From positions 1-22,435 of the forward strand of contig JBHGBF010000228.1 in assembly GCA_041946865.1 (NCBI GenBank): a stretch of 22,435 nucleotides of DNA, in the 5' to 3' direction. The DNA is from RPQK01 sp041946865 (GTDB lineage Bacteria > Acidobacteriota > UBA6911 > RPQK01). Numbering within the stretch: position 1 is the stretch's first letter; every line of letters starts with the position of its first letter. A model generated the notes under the pieces. It was not told where the DNA came from. It did not search any database and saw only the letters and a list, made by a program, of their open reading frames with translations. Below, piece by piece: positions 8,418-15,894 of the stretch. The position numbers were made by a program, and so were the translations under genes.

Positions 8418-8858
8418 CTACGGCATGGTCAGTGTGTCATCAAAGGTCAGCTCGATTTTTGCCGTCTTCCCCTCTTCGATGGCGATCGGGTCGGCTACGC
8501 CCGGCTGCCGGCCGTAAAGCCCGGCGGGAGAGCCGGATGGTGGGGAGTCGGAGGACTGGTCATAGCCGCCCGCTTTGTCGTAAAAGGCAGCCACGTAGAC
8601 CGGCGATTGCTTCAGGTTCTCGAAGCCCGCTGACTGGCCGTTCTGGCTAAGCGAGCGAGTAGCGATCGGAACCACGCCTTCATGGCCGATATAGGAGATG
8701 TCGAAAACAGAGACGTAGATCTTGTGCTGATCGTCGATGGGGCCTTGGCCGGTGTACGTCGCCTTGACTCGCAGGGTCCGCCCGCCCCCGCTGACCACAA
8801 AATGAACCGATAGCACGGCCAGGACCACGATTACAACCAGTCGCCGGGTGTTTTTCAT
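8418..8858 (-). CDS. small exported protein of unknown function
   Basis: I do not recognise a named family. The 146-residue protein starts with a clear signal peptide: KNTRR, then a hydrophobic stretch (about residues 7-23, LVVIVVLAVLSVHFVV), then SGGG. There is no lipobox cysteine, so it is probably soluble in the periplasm or retained by an uncleaved anchor. The mature part is rich in alternating beta-strand patterns (TLRVKATYTG, KIYVSVFDI, PVYVAAFYDKAGG, TAKIELTFDD) with a Gly/Ser/Pro loop in the middle. This suggests a single beta-sandwich domain of the kind seen in transthyretin-like or DUF2141-like exported proteins. The ribosome binding site is weak (AGGT about 12 nt before the ATG). 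It stands alone between the LysR promoter region and a divergent histidine kinase. Confidence 0.7.
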   Translation of the reverse strand: MKNTRRLVVIVVLAVLSVHFVVSGGGRTLRVKATYTGQGPIDDQHKIYVSVFDISYIGHEGVVPIATRSLSQNGQSAGFENLKQSPVYVAAFYDKAGGYDQSSDSPPSGSPAGLYGRQPGVADPIAIEEGKTAKIELTFDDTLTMP

Positions 8859-8901
8859 GGCGGTGATTCTACCTGAAATCTCATAGAGGACGACTGGCGA
8901 G

Positions 8902-8922
8902 GTAATGCCTCAGTCTTGTTTG
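8902..8922 (+). repeat. 21-bp dispersed repeat, copy 1
   Basis: These 21 bases (starting GTAATGCC, ending TTGTTTG) are identical to 16784-16804, nearly 8 kb away. Both copies are intergenic. In this copy the core GCCTCAGTC (8907-8915) is also found inverted as GACTGAGGC at 8974-8982, making a loose palindromic unit in the spacer between the exported-protein gene and the histidine kinase gene. Confidence 0.75.
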
Positions 8923-9043
8923 GCGGGCACGTCCAAGCGCCGGCGCGGGACATAGAGCCCATAAACGCCGCGTGACTGAGGCGTGTCGAGCGCACGGTAA
9001 ACCAGCAGCCGCCTGAAAATCTGGTGTTTGGAGGGCGCGTGCG

Positions 9044-10201
9044 GTGCAGTTCAGCGACGAACTTGAGGCCCTGAAGGCGCGGGTGGCCGGCCTGGAAGGG
9101 CTGCAGGCGCGTTCTCGGGAAACTGAACGGCAGTTGCTTGTCTCCAACCAGCGGCTGGCCGGCATTCTCAGTATCGCGCAGGACGCGATCATCTCCATCG
9201 ATTCCCAGCAACGGATTCAGATGTTCAACCGCGGGGCCGAGCAGATCTTCGGCTACACGGCCGCCGAGGTTCTGGGTCAGCCGCTCGGGCTGCTTCTGCC
9301 CGATCGATTTATCGACTCGCACCAGCGCCATGTGCAGGCATTCGGGAAGGGGCCGGAAGTCGCTCGAATGATGGGCGAGCGGCGCGAGATTCTGGGCAGG
9401 CGAAAAGACGGATCTGAATTCCCGGCGGAAGCGTCCATTTCAAAGCTGGTTCAGCCGGATGGCGAGATGGTCTACACGGTCATCTTGCGCGATATCACGG
9501 ATCGCAAAGAGAAGGAGAACGAACTGCAGGCTTCGCGCGAGGAATTGCGCCGCCTGGCGGCGCATCTCGAATCAGTGCGCGACGAGGAGAGCAAGCGGAT
9601 CGCACGCGAAGTTCATGATGAACTGGGTCAATCGCTGACGGCGCTGAAGATGCGGCTGTTTGCGCTGTCCGGCGAGATTTCGCCGACCGATCAGAAGCTT
9701 CAGCACAAGCTTCAGGAGCTGGTTGATGTTGTGTCCGGCACCATGGACACCGTCCGACGGATCGCCACACAGCTTCGCCCCAGCCTGCTCGACTCCCTCG
9801 GACTCGAAGCAGCGATCCGGTCGCACGTGGAAGGGTTCCAGAAAACCACCGGAATTGAGACGGTCCTCGACCTCGAGAAGCTCGAGCCGGAACCCGACTC
9901 GCAGCTTTCCATTGCTCTGTTCCGGATGGTTCAGGAGGCGCTGACCAACGTGGCGCGCCATTCGGAAGCCACGCGGGTCAAGGTCGAGCTGAAGAAAATC
10001 CAGAATCCGCTGCCGTTCCTGCGGCTGGAGATTGCCGATGACGGCAAAGGATTCAGCGTCCAGAAGGCCCGGCGCAAATCCCTGGGCCTGATCGGCATGA
10101 AGGAGAGGGCTCTGAACCTCGGCGGCGATGTTTCCGTGCAGAGCCAGCCGGGTCAGGGTGCGAAAGTCATCGCCTGTATCCCGCTCGAAAGACCGCAGTG
10201 A
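9044..10201 (+). CDS. soluble PAS-domain sensor histidine kinase (NarL/LuxR-partner type)
   Basis: The 385-residue protein has an N-terminal coiled coil (about 5-38), one PAS domain (about 38-155, with IFGYTAAEVLG and the closing VILRDITDRKE), and a HisKA_3 dimerisation domain. The phosphorylated histidine is His191 in REVHDELGQSL. The HATPase domain shows the N box around Asn302 (QEALTNVARH), G1 ADDGKGF (331-337) and G2 SLGLIGMKERA (346-356). HisKA_3 kinases normally phosphorylate NarL/LuxR-type response regulators. No membrane segment is present, so it senses a cytoplasmic signal; the PAS ligand is unknown. No response regulator is adjacent, so it is an orphan here. The GTG start has GGAGGG 8 nt upstream. 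It converges on dnaE2 with a 22-bp gap and no obvious terminator. Confidence 0.9.
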   Translation: MQFSDELEALKARVAGLEGLQARSRETERQLLVSNQRLAGILSIAQDAIISIDSQQRIQMFNRGAEQIFGYTAAEVLGQPLGLLLPDRFIDSHQRHVQAFGKGPEVARMMGERREILGRRKDGSEFPAEASISKLVQPDGEMVYTVILRDITDRKEKENELQASREELRRLAAHLESVRDEESKRIAREVHDELGQSLTALKMRLFALSGEISPTDQKLQHKLQELVDVVSGTMDTVRRIATQLRPSLLDSLGLEAAIRSHVEGFQKTTGIETVLDLEKLEPEPDSQLSIALFRMVQEALTNVARHSEATRVKVELKKIQNPLPFLRLEIADDGKGFSVQKARRKSLGLIGMKERALNLGGDVSVQSQPGQGAKVIACIPLERPQ

Positions 10202-10223
10202 CCCACGGGCGAAGCGGATACTG

Positions 10224-13200
10224 CTAATGGAAATCCCTGCTCTGCCCGGCGCGTAAGGCGCTTTCCAGCCTGGCAACCCGTTCGGCGCGGATGGAAGTCA
10301 CGCCATTCTGGTTCTGCAACGGGCCTTCGATAAGCAGGAAGGAAGCGGTGCTGAGCAACGTCTTTTCCCTCTCGTAGATCTGGGGGCGGATGATGATGTT
10401 CGAAAGCCCGGTCTCGTCTTCGAGCGTGATGAAGAAGAAGCCCTTAGCCGTCCCCGGACGCTGCCGGACAATGACGGCGCCGGCTACCTTGATCCAGCGC
10501 CCATCGGGCAAGCCGGGCAACTCGGCCGCACTGTAGACTCCGGCGGACTCCAGGCGCCTCCGTTCAAACGCCATGGGATGGAGGCCCGTAGTCAAGCCGG
10601 TGCCGGCAAAATCGGCGATCAGGCGCTCCTCATTGTTCATGTCCCGCAGGGGCGAGCCTCGCTCCTGCTCGCTTCGCTCCACCTCGCGGAACAGGGTGCC
10701 ATGCGGGCGCCACGCCTTCTCGACCTGCCAGAGCGCCTCGCGCCGCTTCATGCCAAAAGCATTCAGGCCGCCGATTTCCGCCAGGGTCGTGATTTCCGGT
10801 TTCCGTAGCGGAACCCGGTCGCGCAAGTCGTCGAGCGACGTAAACTCCCGGAGCTTCCTTTGCCGTTCCAGCTCCAGCCCGGCTTCCTTCCGCAGCCCGC
10901 GCACGTACATGAGCCCGAGCCGCACTGTGTTCTGATCTTCCACCGTGCACTGCCAGTCCGAGTGCCTGACGTCGATCGGACGCACGCGCAGACCCCGGTG
11001 CTGGGCGTCTTTAACCAGCGTCGACGGATGGTAAAAGCCCATCGGCTGGTTGTTCAGCAAAGAGGCGTAAAAGGGCGCCGGAAAATGCACCTTGAAGTAA
11101 GCACTGGCGTAAGCCAGCAGGGCAAAGCTGGCGGCGTGGGATTCGGGAAAACCGTAAAGGGCAAAGGAGGTGATCGAGCGTATGATCTCCTCTGCGGCCT
11201 GGCCCGTAATGCCTTTCTTCTCCATCCCGGCGCGCAGTTTCGCCTCGATTTTGCGCATCCTTTCGACGGAGCGCTTAAACCCCATTGCCCGGCGCAGCTC
11301 TTCGGCTTCGCCGCCGCTGAAGCCGGCTGCGGTCATGGCCATTCTCAGCAACTGTTCCTGGAATAAGGGGACGCCGAGAGTCCGCTTCAAGATCGGCTCG
11401 AGCGACGGGTGCGGGTACACGACCGCTTCGCCGCCCTGCCGCCGGTTCAGATAGGGATGGACCATCTGGCCGACAATCGGCCCGGGGCGGATGATGGCGA
11501 CCTCCACGACCAGGTCGTAAAAACGTTCGGGCTTCAGGCGGGGCAAGGTGGCCATCTGCGCCCGGCTCTCAACCTGGAACACTCCCACCGTATCGGCTTT
11601 CCGGAGCATCTGGTACACCTGGGGATCGTCCGGCGGAAGATGAGCGAGGTCGATATCCACCCCCGAGGCCTGAACAATCCGCAGGGAGTCTTGCAAAGCG
11701 GACATCATGCCAAGGCCGAGCAGATCCACTTTGATGATGCCGAGGTCCGCGCAGTCCTCCTTGTCCCATTGGACAACGGACCTCCCCGGCATGGTCGCTT
11801 TCTCGAGCGGCACTACGGTGTCCAATCGTCCCTGGGCGATGACCATGCCTCCGGAATGCTGGCCGAGATGCCTGGGCAGGTCCTGGATCTGCTGCCATAG
11901 CTTGAGATAAAGCCTGACCTTCGGATCCCGCGGATTTAATCCCGCCCGCTCGAAAGGTAAGGCTTCGACGTCTTCGGCAGACACGAACTCCCAGGGACGG
12001 ACAAACCGGGCCAGCCGGTCGAGAGTCTCCCCTGAAAAGCCGAGGACTTTACCGATCTCGCGCGATGCGCTGCGTTCCCGGTACGTGATGACATTGGCCG
12101 TCATGGCCGCGCCGTGTTCTCCGTAGCGCTCGTACACGTACTGAATGATCCGCTCGCGGCGGTCGCCGCTCGGCAAATCCAGATCAATGTCCGGCCACTC
12201 TCCGCGTTCCTCCGAAAGAAAGCGTTCGAATAGGAGGTCCATTCCCACCGGATCGACGGCGGTGATTTCCAGGCTGTAGCAGACAGCACTGTTGGCGGCG
12301 GAGCCACGGCCCTGGACCAGGATGTCCTGCTCCTTGCAGAAGCGGATCAAGTCCCAGACAATCAGGAAGTAACCGGCCAGGTTGAGCCTCTCGATGAGAT
12401 TCAGTTCCCGCTCTATCTGGCGCCGCGCTTTTTCGTGATAAGGGCGATAACGCCGCCGCGCGCCCTCGTCGGTCAGCTTCCTCAGGTAGCTGTTCATGGT
12501 CTCCCCGGAGGGAACCGGGTAGTCGGGGAACTTGTAACCCAGATTTTCCAGCGTGAAGTCGAGCCGGTCGTACAACCTGATGGAATTGGTGAGGGCATCA
12601 GGAAGATCTTTGAAGAGCCGTGTTATCTCATCGGCGGGCTTCAAATAGCATTCCGCGTTCAGGCTGAGCAGGCGGCCGGCGGCCTCGATCGTGGTTTTGT
12701 TTTTGATGCAGGTCAGGACGTCCAGAAGAGGCCGTCGGTCAGGCTGGGCATATTTCACTCCGTTAGTTGCCACGAGAGGCAAGCCGTGTTTTCCTGCCAG
12801 ATCCACGAGCGCCTGGTTCAGCGCCTCCTGATCCCGGTCGAGATGCCGTTGCAGCTCCAAGTAGACGTTTTGCCGCCCGAATGGGCGCAGGAGAGGCTCG
12901 ACTGAGGCCGGCTCTCGCGCCAGAGCAATCAGGCCGTCGCAGAGCTCCCCGATTTCGTTCAGCTGGGCAGCCCCTTCTCCTTTCGGCGCCCGAAGTTTCA
13001 TTTTGCTGATTAGCCGGCAAAGGTTCTGGTATCCGGTTCGATTCTGGACGAGGAGCGGCAATGAGCCGCCGTCGTCAAGGGTGATGGTGGCGCCGACCAG
13101 CGGCCTGATTCCTGCTTCTTTACAGGCCTTGTAAAAGCGCGGCGCCCCCGATACTCCGTCCCGGTCCAGCAGGGCCAGTCCCGGGTACCCGAGACGAGCC

Positions 13201-13286
13201 GCCTCCTCGGCGAGATCTTCCGGCGAGGAAGACCCGTCTAAAAAACTGAAAGCGCTCTGGGCGTGCAGTTCGATGTAGTCCGGCAT
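10224..13286 (-). CDS. dnaE2: error-prone DNA polymerase III alpha homologue DnaE2
   Basis: The 1020-residue protein is a C-family polymerase of the DnaE2 (ImuC) type, which extends DNA past lesions in the ImuA-ImuB-DnaE2 mutasome. The order is: PHP domain (1-about 200), palm with catalytic aspartates Asp366 and Asp368 in PDIDLDLPSGDR, GRGSAANSAVCY just before it, fingers, a helix-hairpin-helix region, and a C-terminal OB fold (about 930-1000, KVAGAVIVRQRPGTAKGFFF). The length fits DnaE2 rather than replicative DnaE (about 1150 or more). PHP metal ligands are partly lost: the usual HxH is H8-A-Q10, and the usual DHDG is DRDG (41-44). The gene follows imuB with a 6-bp gap and a weak ribosome binding site, so translation is probably coupled. 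The whole operon is expected to be DNA-damage inducible. Confidence 0.95.
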   Translation of the reverse strand: MPDYIELHAQSAFSFLDGSSSPEDLAEEAARLGYPGLALLDRDGVSGAPRFYKACKEAGIRPLVGATITLDDGGSLPLLVQNRTGYQNLCRLISKMKLRAPKGEGAAQLNEIGELCDGLIALAREPASVEPLLRPFGRQNVYLELQRHLDRDQEALNQALVDLAGKHGLPLVATNGVKYAQPDRRPLLDVLTCIKNKTTIEAAGRLLSLNAECYLKPADEITRLFKDLPDALTNSIRLYDRLDFTLENLGYKFPDYPVPSGETMNSYLRKLTDEGARRRYRPYHEKARRQIERELNLIERLNLAGYFLIVWDLIRFCKEQDILVQGRGSAANSAVCYSLEITAVDPVGMDLLFERFLSEERGEWPDIDLDLPSGDRRERIIQYVYERYGEHGAAMTANVITYRERSASREIGKVLGFSGETLDRLARFVRPWEFVSAEDVEALPFERAGLNPRDPKVRLYLKLWQQIQDLPRHLGQHSGGMVIAQGRLDTVVPLEKATMPGRSVVQWDKEDCADLGIIKVDLLGLGMMSALQDSLRIVQASGVDIDLAHLPPDDPQVYQMLRKADTVGVFQVESRAQMATLPRLKPERFYDLVVEVAIIRPGPIVGQMVHPYLNRRQGGEAVVYPHPSLEPILKRTLGVPLFQEQLLRMAMTAAGFSGGEAEELRRAMGFKRSVERMRKIEAKLRAGMEKKGITGQAAEEIIRSITSFALYGFPESHAASFALLAYASAYFKVHFPAPFYASLLNNQPMGFYHPSTLVKDAQHRGLRVRPIDVRHSDWQCTVEDQNTVRLGLMYVRGLRKEAGLELERQRKLREFTSLDDLRDRVPLRKPEITTLAEIGGLNAFGMKRREALWQVEKAWRPHGTLFREVERSEQERGSPLRDMNNEERLIADFAGTGLTTGLHPMAFERRRLESAGVYSAAELPGLPDGRWIKVAGAVIVRQRPGTAKGFFFITLEDETGLSNIIIRPQIYEREKTLLSTASFLLIEGPLQNQNGVTSIRAERVARLESALRAGQSRDFH

Positions 13287-13292
13287 AGTTTC

Positions 13293-14504
13293 TCAGTCAT
13301 ACACCCCTTCCAGAAACCAGCCCCTTCGCTTCTGATCGAAGAAAACCCGGTAGATGGCGCCGTTAACGAATTCGACGTCCCATTCGTCGTGGTCCCAGGC
13401 GGTCTCAGCCCACCATTCTCCGGATGTCCGCCAGGGTCCGACCCAGTTGACTGTCTGCTCGGGTCTGATCCGAGCCGGATAAGGGGGGCGGAAGCGGCGC
13501 AACACCGGGCGGTCAGCCTCCTTGGAGAGGGGTGCCCGGGCCTGGGTGGGCGCGAAAGTCTCGAGGCGGAAAGCGTCGGGCCGCCGGGTATCGAGGAGGA
13601 CCGGGGATCCCACGTTCTCTTTTCCGACCAGCGCGCCGAGCCGCCCAAGGGTACGGGCCAGTTTCTCCGGCGCCGGCGCCAACGGCTCAAACAGGGAATG
13701 CTGCCAGATCCGGGGCGGGACGGCATTGAGCCGAATCAGGGCGCCTGTTATTCGCGCTCTTTCCGTTTGCGATTGCAACTCCAGGCGCAAAAGCGACAGG
13801 ATCGTTTTGGAATGAGACAACGGGAAGGCCAACTGCAGCTTGCGCCGGGAGACATCACCGCTTTCGAGTTTCAGTTCCAGCTCCACCGAGTCGGTGGCCA
13901 GGTTGCAGGCCTGGAGCTCGGCGCACAACGGATCCAGCAATCCCGCCAGAATGAAACTGAGCGGCTCCAGCGAATCGAGGCCGTACTCCAGATCGACCCC
14001 GGCTTCAAACCGGTGCCCGGGAAGCCCCGCCTGGAAAGGTTTCAGATCCTCGCCTCGCGCCAGTCGCTGCAAACGCACGGCAGGCTGTCCGAGCCGCGCC
14101 GCCAACTCCTTCTCGGGGAGGGCCGCCAGCTCGCCGAGCGTGTGAATTCCCCAACGCGAGAAGGTGATGAGGAATTCCGGGAGCTGAGGATTGTCATCCA
14201 GAAGCCGGAGCAAGGCGACCGGGAGCGGCGTTAGAAAATCCGCTTCCTGGCCGTGCGGGATCCAGGTTCCGGGACTCATGCGCGCGGCAATCAGCGCCAC
14301 GCTCCTGGTGCCGCCGCCCGCAAACTGCAGTGAGGACGGGTGTTTTTGGAGTTTTTCAAGAATTCCCGCTCGGCTGCGTGGCGTTACTTCCAAGAGCAGA
14401 GCATCAGGCGGATTGACTTCAATACGCGGGGTCAGCGTGTGAGCCAGATCCAGCAGCGAAGGCAAGTCCCGGCTAAATACGGCTATGAACTCGGACGCGG
14501 CCAT
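13293..14504 (-). CDS. imuB: ImuB, Y-family polymerase-like mutasome subunit, short N-terminus
   Basis: The 403-residue protein is a catalytically inactive Y-family polymerase relative. In known mutasomes ImuB is the hub that binds the beta clamp, ImuA and DnaE2. Family marks are the LTPRIEVNPPDALLLEV palm segment near the N-terminus, the helix-hairpin-helix part (GIHTLGELAALPEKELAARLG, about 158-178), a little-finger-like domain, and the C-terminal RVFFDQKRRGWFLEGVYD ending. It is shorter than usual (commonly about 450-550): the first palm strands and the region before the SPRVE-type segment, where polymerases carry the first catalytic acid, are absent. No in-frame continuation is available because imuA occupies the upstream DNA. 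The start at 14504 has AAGGGG 8 nt upstream and lies 32 bp inside the end of imuA, indicating translational coupling. Confidence 0.85.
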   Translation of the reverse strand: MAASEFIAVFSRDLPSLLDLAHTLTPRIEVNPPDALLLEVTPRSRAGILEKLQKHPSSLQFAGGGTRSVALIAARMSPGTWIPHGQEADFLTPLPVALLRLLDDNPQLPEFLITFSRWGIHTLGELAALPEKELAARLGQPAVRLQRLARGEDLKPFQAGLPGHRFEAGVDLEYGLDSLEPLSFILAGLLDPLCAELQACNLATDSVELELKLESGDVSRRKLQLAFPLSHSKTILSLLRLELQSQTERARITGALIRLNAVPPRIWQHSLFEPLAPAPEKLARTLGRLGALVGKENVGSPVLLDTRRPDAFRLETFAPTQARAPLSKEADRPVLRRFRPPYPARIRPEQTVNWVGPWRTSGEWWAETAWDHDEWDVEFVNGAIYRVFFDQKRRGWFLEGVYD

Positions 14505-15165
14505 GGCTTTTGCCCCTTTGGATCTCGGCCTCGAATATCAAACCTTTAAAAAGCCCAGGCCGCCTGAGCGACTCCCGGTCTCCGCTTTGTTCCGGACTCC
14601 ATACGGTTTTGGTTCGGTTCATCCTGAGGACGACACTGGCCGCGCTTCCAGCTGCTGGTTTCAAACTGAGCACCAGCAACACGCTGCGGCTCCCCTCGAT
14701 CGCCTGCTTGAGCCGAAACCAGGCGTGAGAAGGCGGCCTCTCGCCGCCTGCCTGGCGGGGCTGCTCATCGGGCGGGGCCGCATCCCATACCAGAATCCCA
14801 AATCCGCCGGCTCGCGCAATGAGGTCCGCGGCCGCTGCCGCTTGCTCCTGTGAACCGTTACACCGGACCCAGAGCAAGCGAGACAGCCCTATCCCTGATT
14901 GTGCTGCAGAAAGAGGATCAAAGACATTAAAGGTGTCAATGTAGGCGGCGTTTTCGCCGGCCAGTGTCGCTTGGGCCAGGGTAGAGAAGACCAGACTTGT
15001 CCTTCCGGAGGAAGGAAGGCCCGACACCTCGCTGATCTTGCCTCTCGGGAAGCCCCCCGCCAGCAGTTGATCCAGAGTGTCCACTCCGGTAGAGAGGTGC
15101 TCGACTCGTTCCTCCAATAATTCCGAAGCCGGTTTGACCGCTCGCGAAAGACCAGCCCGTCCCAT
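14473..15165 (-). CDS. imuA: ImuA, RecA-like mutasome accessory protein
   Basis: The 230-residue protein resembles the RecA core and is the first gene of an imuA-imuB-dnaE2 cassette, which identifies it as ImuA (also annotated SulA/RecA-like). The segment LSTGVDTLDQLLAGGFPRGKISEVSG (split over residues 25-49) is the RecA-type start, followed by the Walker A position G49-LPSSGRTS-57. Arg55 stands where RecA has the catalytic lysine, so ATP hydrolysis is doubtful. A hydrophobic strand GFGILVWDAAP matches the Walker B region, and VLRMNRTKTVWSP the RecA L2-distal part. ImuA is thought to bind ImuB and RecA and modulate the mutasome. The ATG has AAGGTG a few bases upstream. A promoter and a TTCACC direct repeat lie just before the gene. 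Confidence 0.85.
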   Translation of the reverse strand: MGRAGLSRAVKPASELLEERVEHLSTGVDTLDQLLAGGFPRGKISEVSGLPSSGRTSLVFSTLAQATLAGENAAYIDTFNVFDPLSAAQSGIGLSRLLWVRCNGSQEQAAAAADLIARAGGFGILVWDAAPPDEQPRQAGGERPPSHAWFRLKQAIEGSRSVLLVLSLKPAAGSAASVVLRMNRTKTVWSPEQSGDRESLRRPGLFKGLIFEAEIQRGKSHGRVRVHSRI

Positions 15166-15167
15166 TG

Positions 15168-15216
15168 TTTCACCTTTTGTTCACCTATGGTAACCGGTCA
15201 AGCATCGGGATGTCAA
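15168..15216 (-). promoter_or_regulatory. imuA promoter with TTCACC direct repeat (candidate SOS operator)
   Basis: On the minus strand TTGACA (15211-15216) and TACCAT (15187-15192) are 18 bp apart; transcription would begin near 15180. Around that start, TTTCACC (15168-15174) and GTTCACC (15179-15185) form a direct repeat with an 11-bp period. This resembles the GTTC-N7-GTTC direct-repeat LexA operators known from Alphaproteobacteria, with one base different. Damage control of imuA is expected for the family, but the operator assignment is inference. Confidence 0.5.
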
Positions 15217-15264
15217 CGAGTCGGGTCTAAAACACGAGCCGTGCGCCAGTGCTAAACTCGAGTG

Positions 15265-15363
15265 ATGGCTTCTGTTCTCGGCCCTGGTGACGCTAGCCCG
15301 CGTGATTTTTCGGCGCTGTTCTTTTTAACGCAGGTGATTCGGCCGGAGGTTGGGGGATCATGA
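15265..15363 (+). CDS. possible 32-residue leader ORF overlapping the DUF420 gene
   Basis: An ATG at 15265 opens a 32-codon frame (MASVLGPGDASPRDFSALFF...) whose TGA at 15361-15363 overlaps the ATG of the following DUF420 gene as ATGA. That overlap is typical of translational coupling. There is no good ribosome binding site before it, no recognisable domain, and no known family. It could be a leader peptide, a remnant of a lost upstream gene, or chance. Confidence 0.25.
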   Translation: MASVLGPGDASPRDFSALFFLTQVIRPEVGGS

Positions 15364-15779
15364 TGGGGCTGCACGGCTGGCCGGCCGTCAACGCGCTGCT
15401 CAACCTTCTGAGCGCCCTTTTGCTGACGGTTGGCTTTGTCCAGGTCAGAAACGGGCGCATCCGGCGGCACCGGGCCTTCATGCTCGCCGCTTTTCTGACG
15501 TCAACGGCTTTCCTCGCTTCGTACCTGGCCTATCACTACTCCGCGGGTTCGACACGCTTTCAGGGGCAAGGATGGATCAGGCCCGTCTATTTTGCCGTCC
15601 TGATTTCGCACTCAATCCTGGCGGCCCTGGTGGTTCCGCTGGTGTTGGTGACGTTGAGTCGCGGCTTGCGGGGACGGTATCCAGCGCACCGCCGGGTGGC
15701 CCGCTGGACGCTGCCCATCTGGCTGTATGTTTCCGTGACGGGCGTGCTGGTGTACGTGATGCTTTACCATCTGGGTTAG
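15360..15779 (+). CDS. DUF420 (YozB/CtaM-like) membrane protein
   Basis: The 139-residue protein has four predicted membrane helices (about 8-28, 40-58, 77-100, 115-137). Conserved histidines sit at or near the helix ends: His37 (RRHRAFM), His59 (YLAYHYSAG), His84 (LISHSILA) and His110 (YPAHRRVARWTLPIW). This is the DUF420 family; its Bacillus and Staphylococcus member CtaM/YozB is needed for haem-copper oxidase maturation, and the histidines suggest haem or copper binding. No cytochrome oxidase gene is adjacent here, so a role in respiration is inferred from the family only. Two consecutive ATG codons are available (15360 and 15363); GGAGG at 15345-15349 and GGGGGA at 15352-15357 serve either. 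It is divergent from imuA. Confidence 0.85.
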   Translation: MMGLHGWPAVNALLNLLSALLLTVGFVQVRNGRIRRHRAFMLAAFLTSTAFLASYLAYHYSAGSTRFQGQGWIRPVYFAVLISHSILAALVVPLVLVTLSRGLRGRYPAHRRVARWTLPIWLYVSVTGVLVYVMLYHLG

Positions 15780-15838
15780 CCGCTGAAAATCGAGGGAAAA
15801 CTGGGTGGCCGCGTCCCGGCCGCGTCGTTTCACGGCAT

Positions 15839-15865
15839 AAAAAAAGGGGCGGTGACTCCGCCCCT
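15839..15865 (-). terminator. Rho-independent terminator of the zinc-finger gene
   Basis: A perfect 8-bp stem, AGGGGCGG (15845-15852) with CCGCCCCT (15858-15865), has a 5-nt loop. It is followed on the minus strand by seven T (15839-15845 as A on the plus strand). It lies 29 nt after the zinc-finger gene stop. On the plus strand the T-run is missing, so it would end the DUF420 transcript only weakly. Confidence 0.9.
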
Positions 15866-15894
15866 GCGTGTTTCGTGACTTGATGTGGGTTCGT

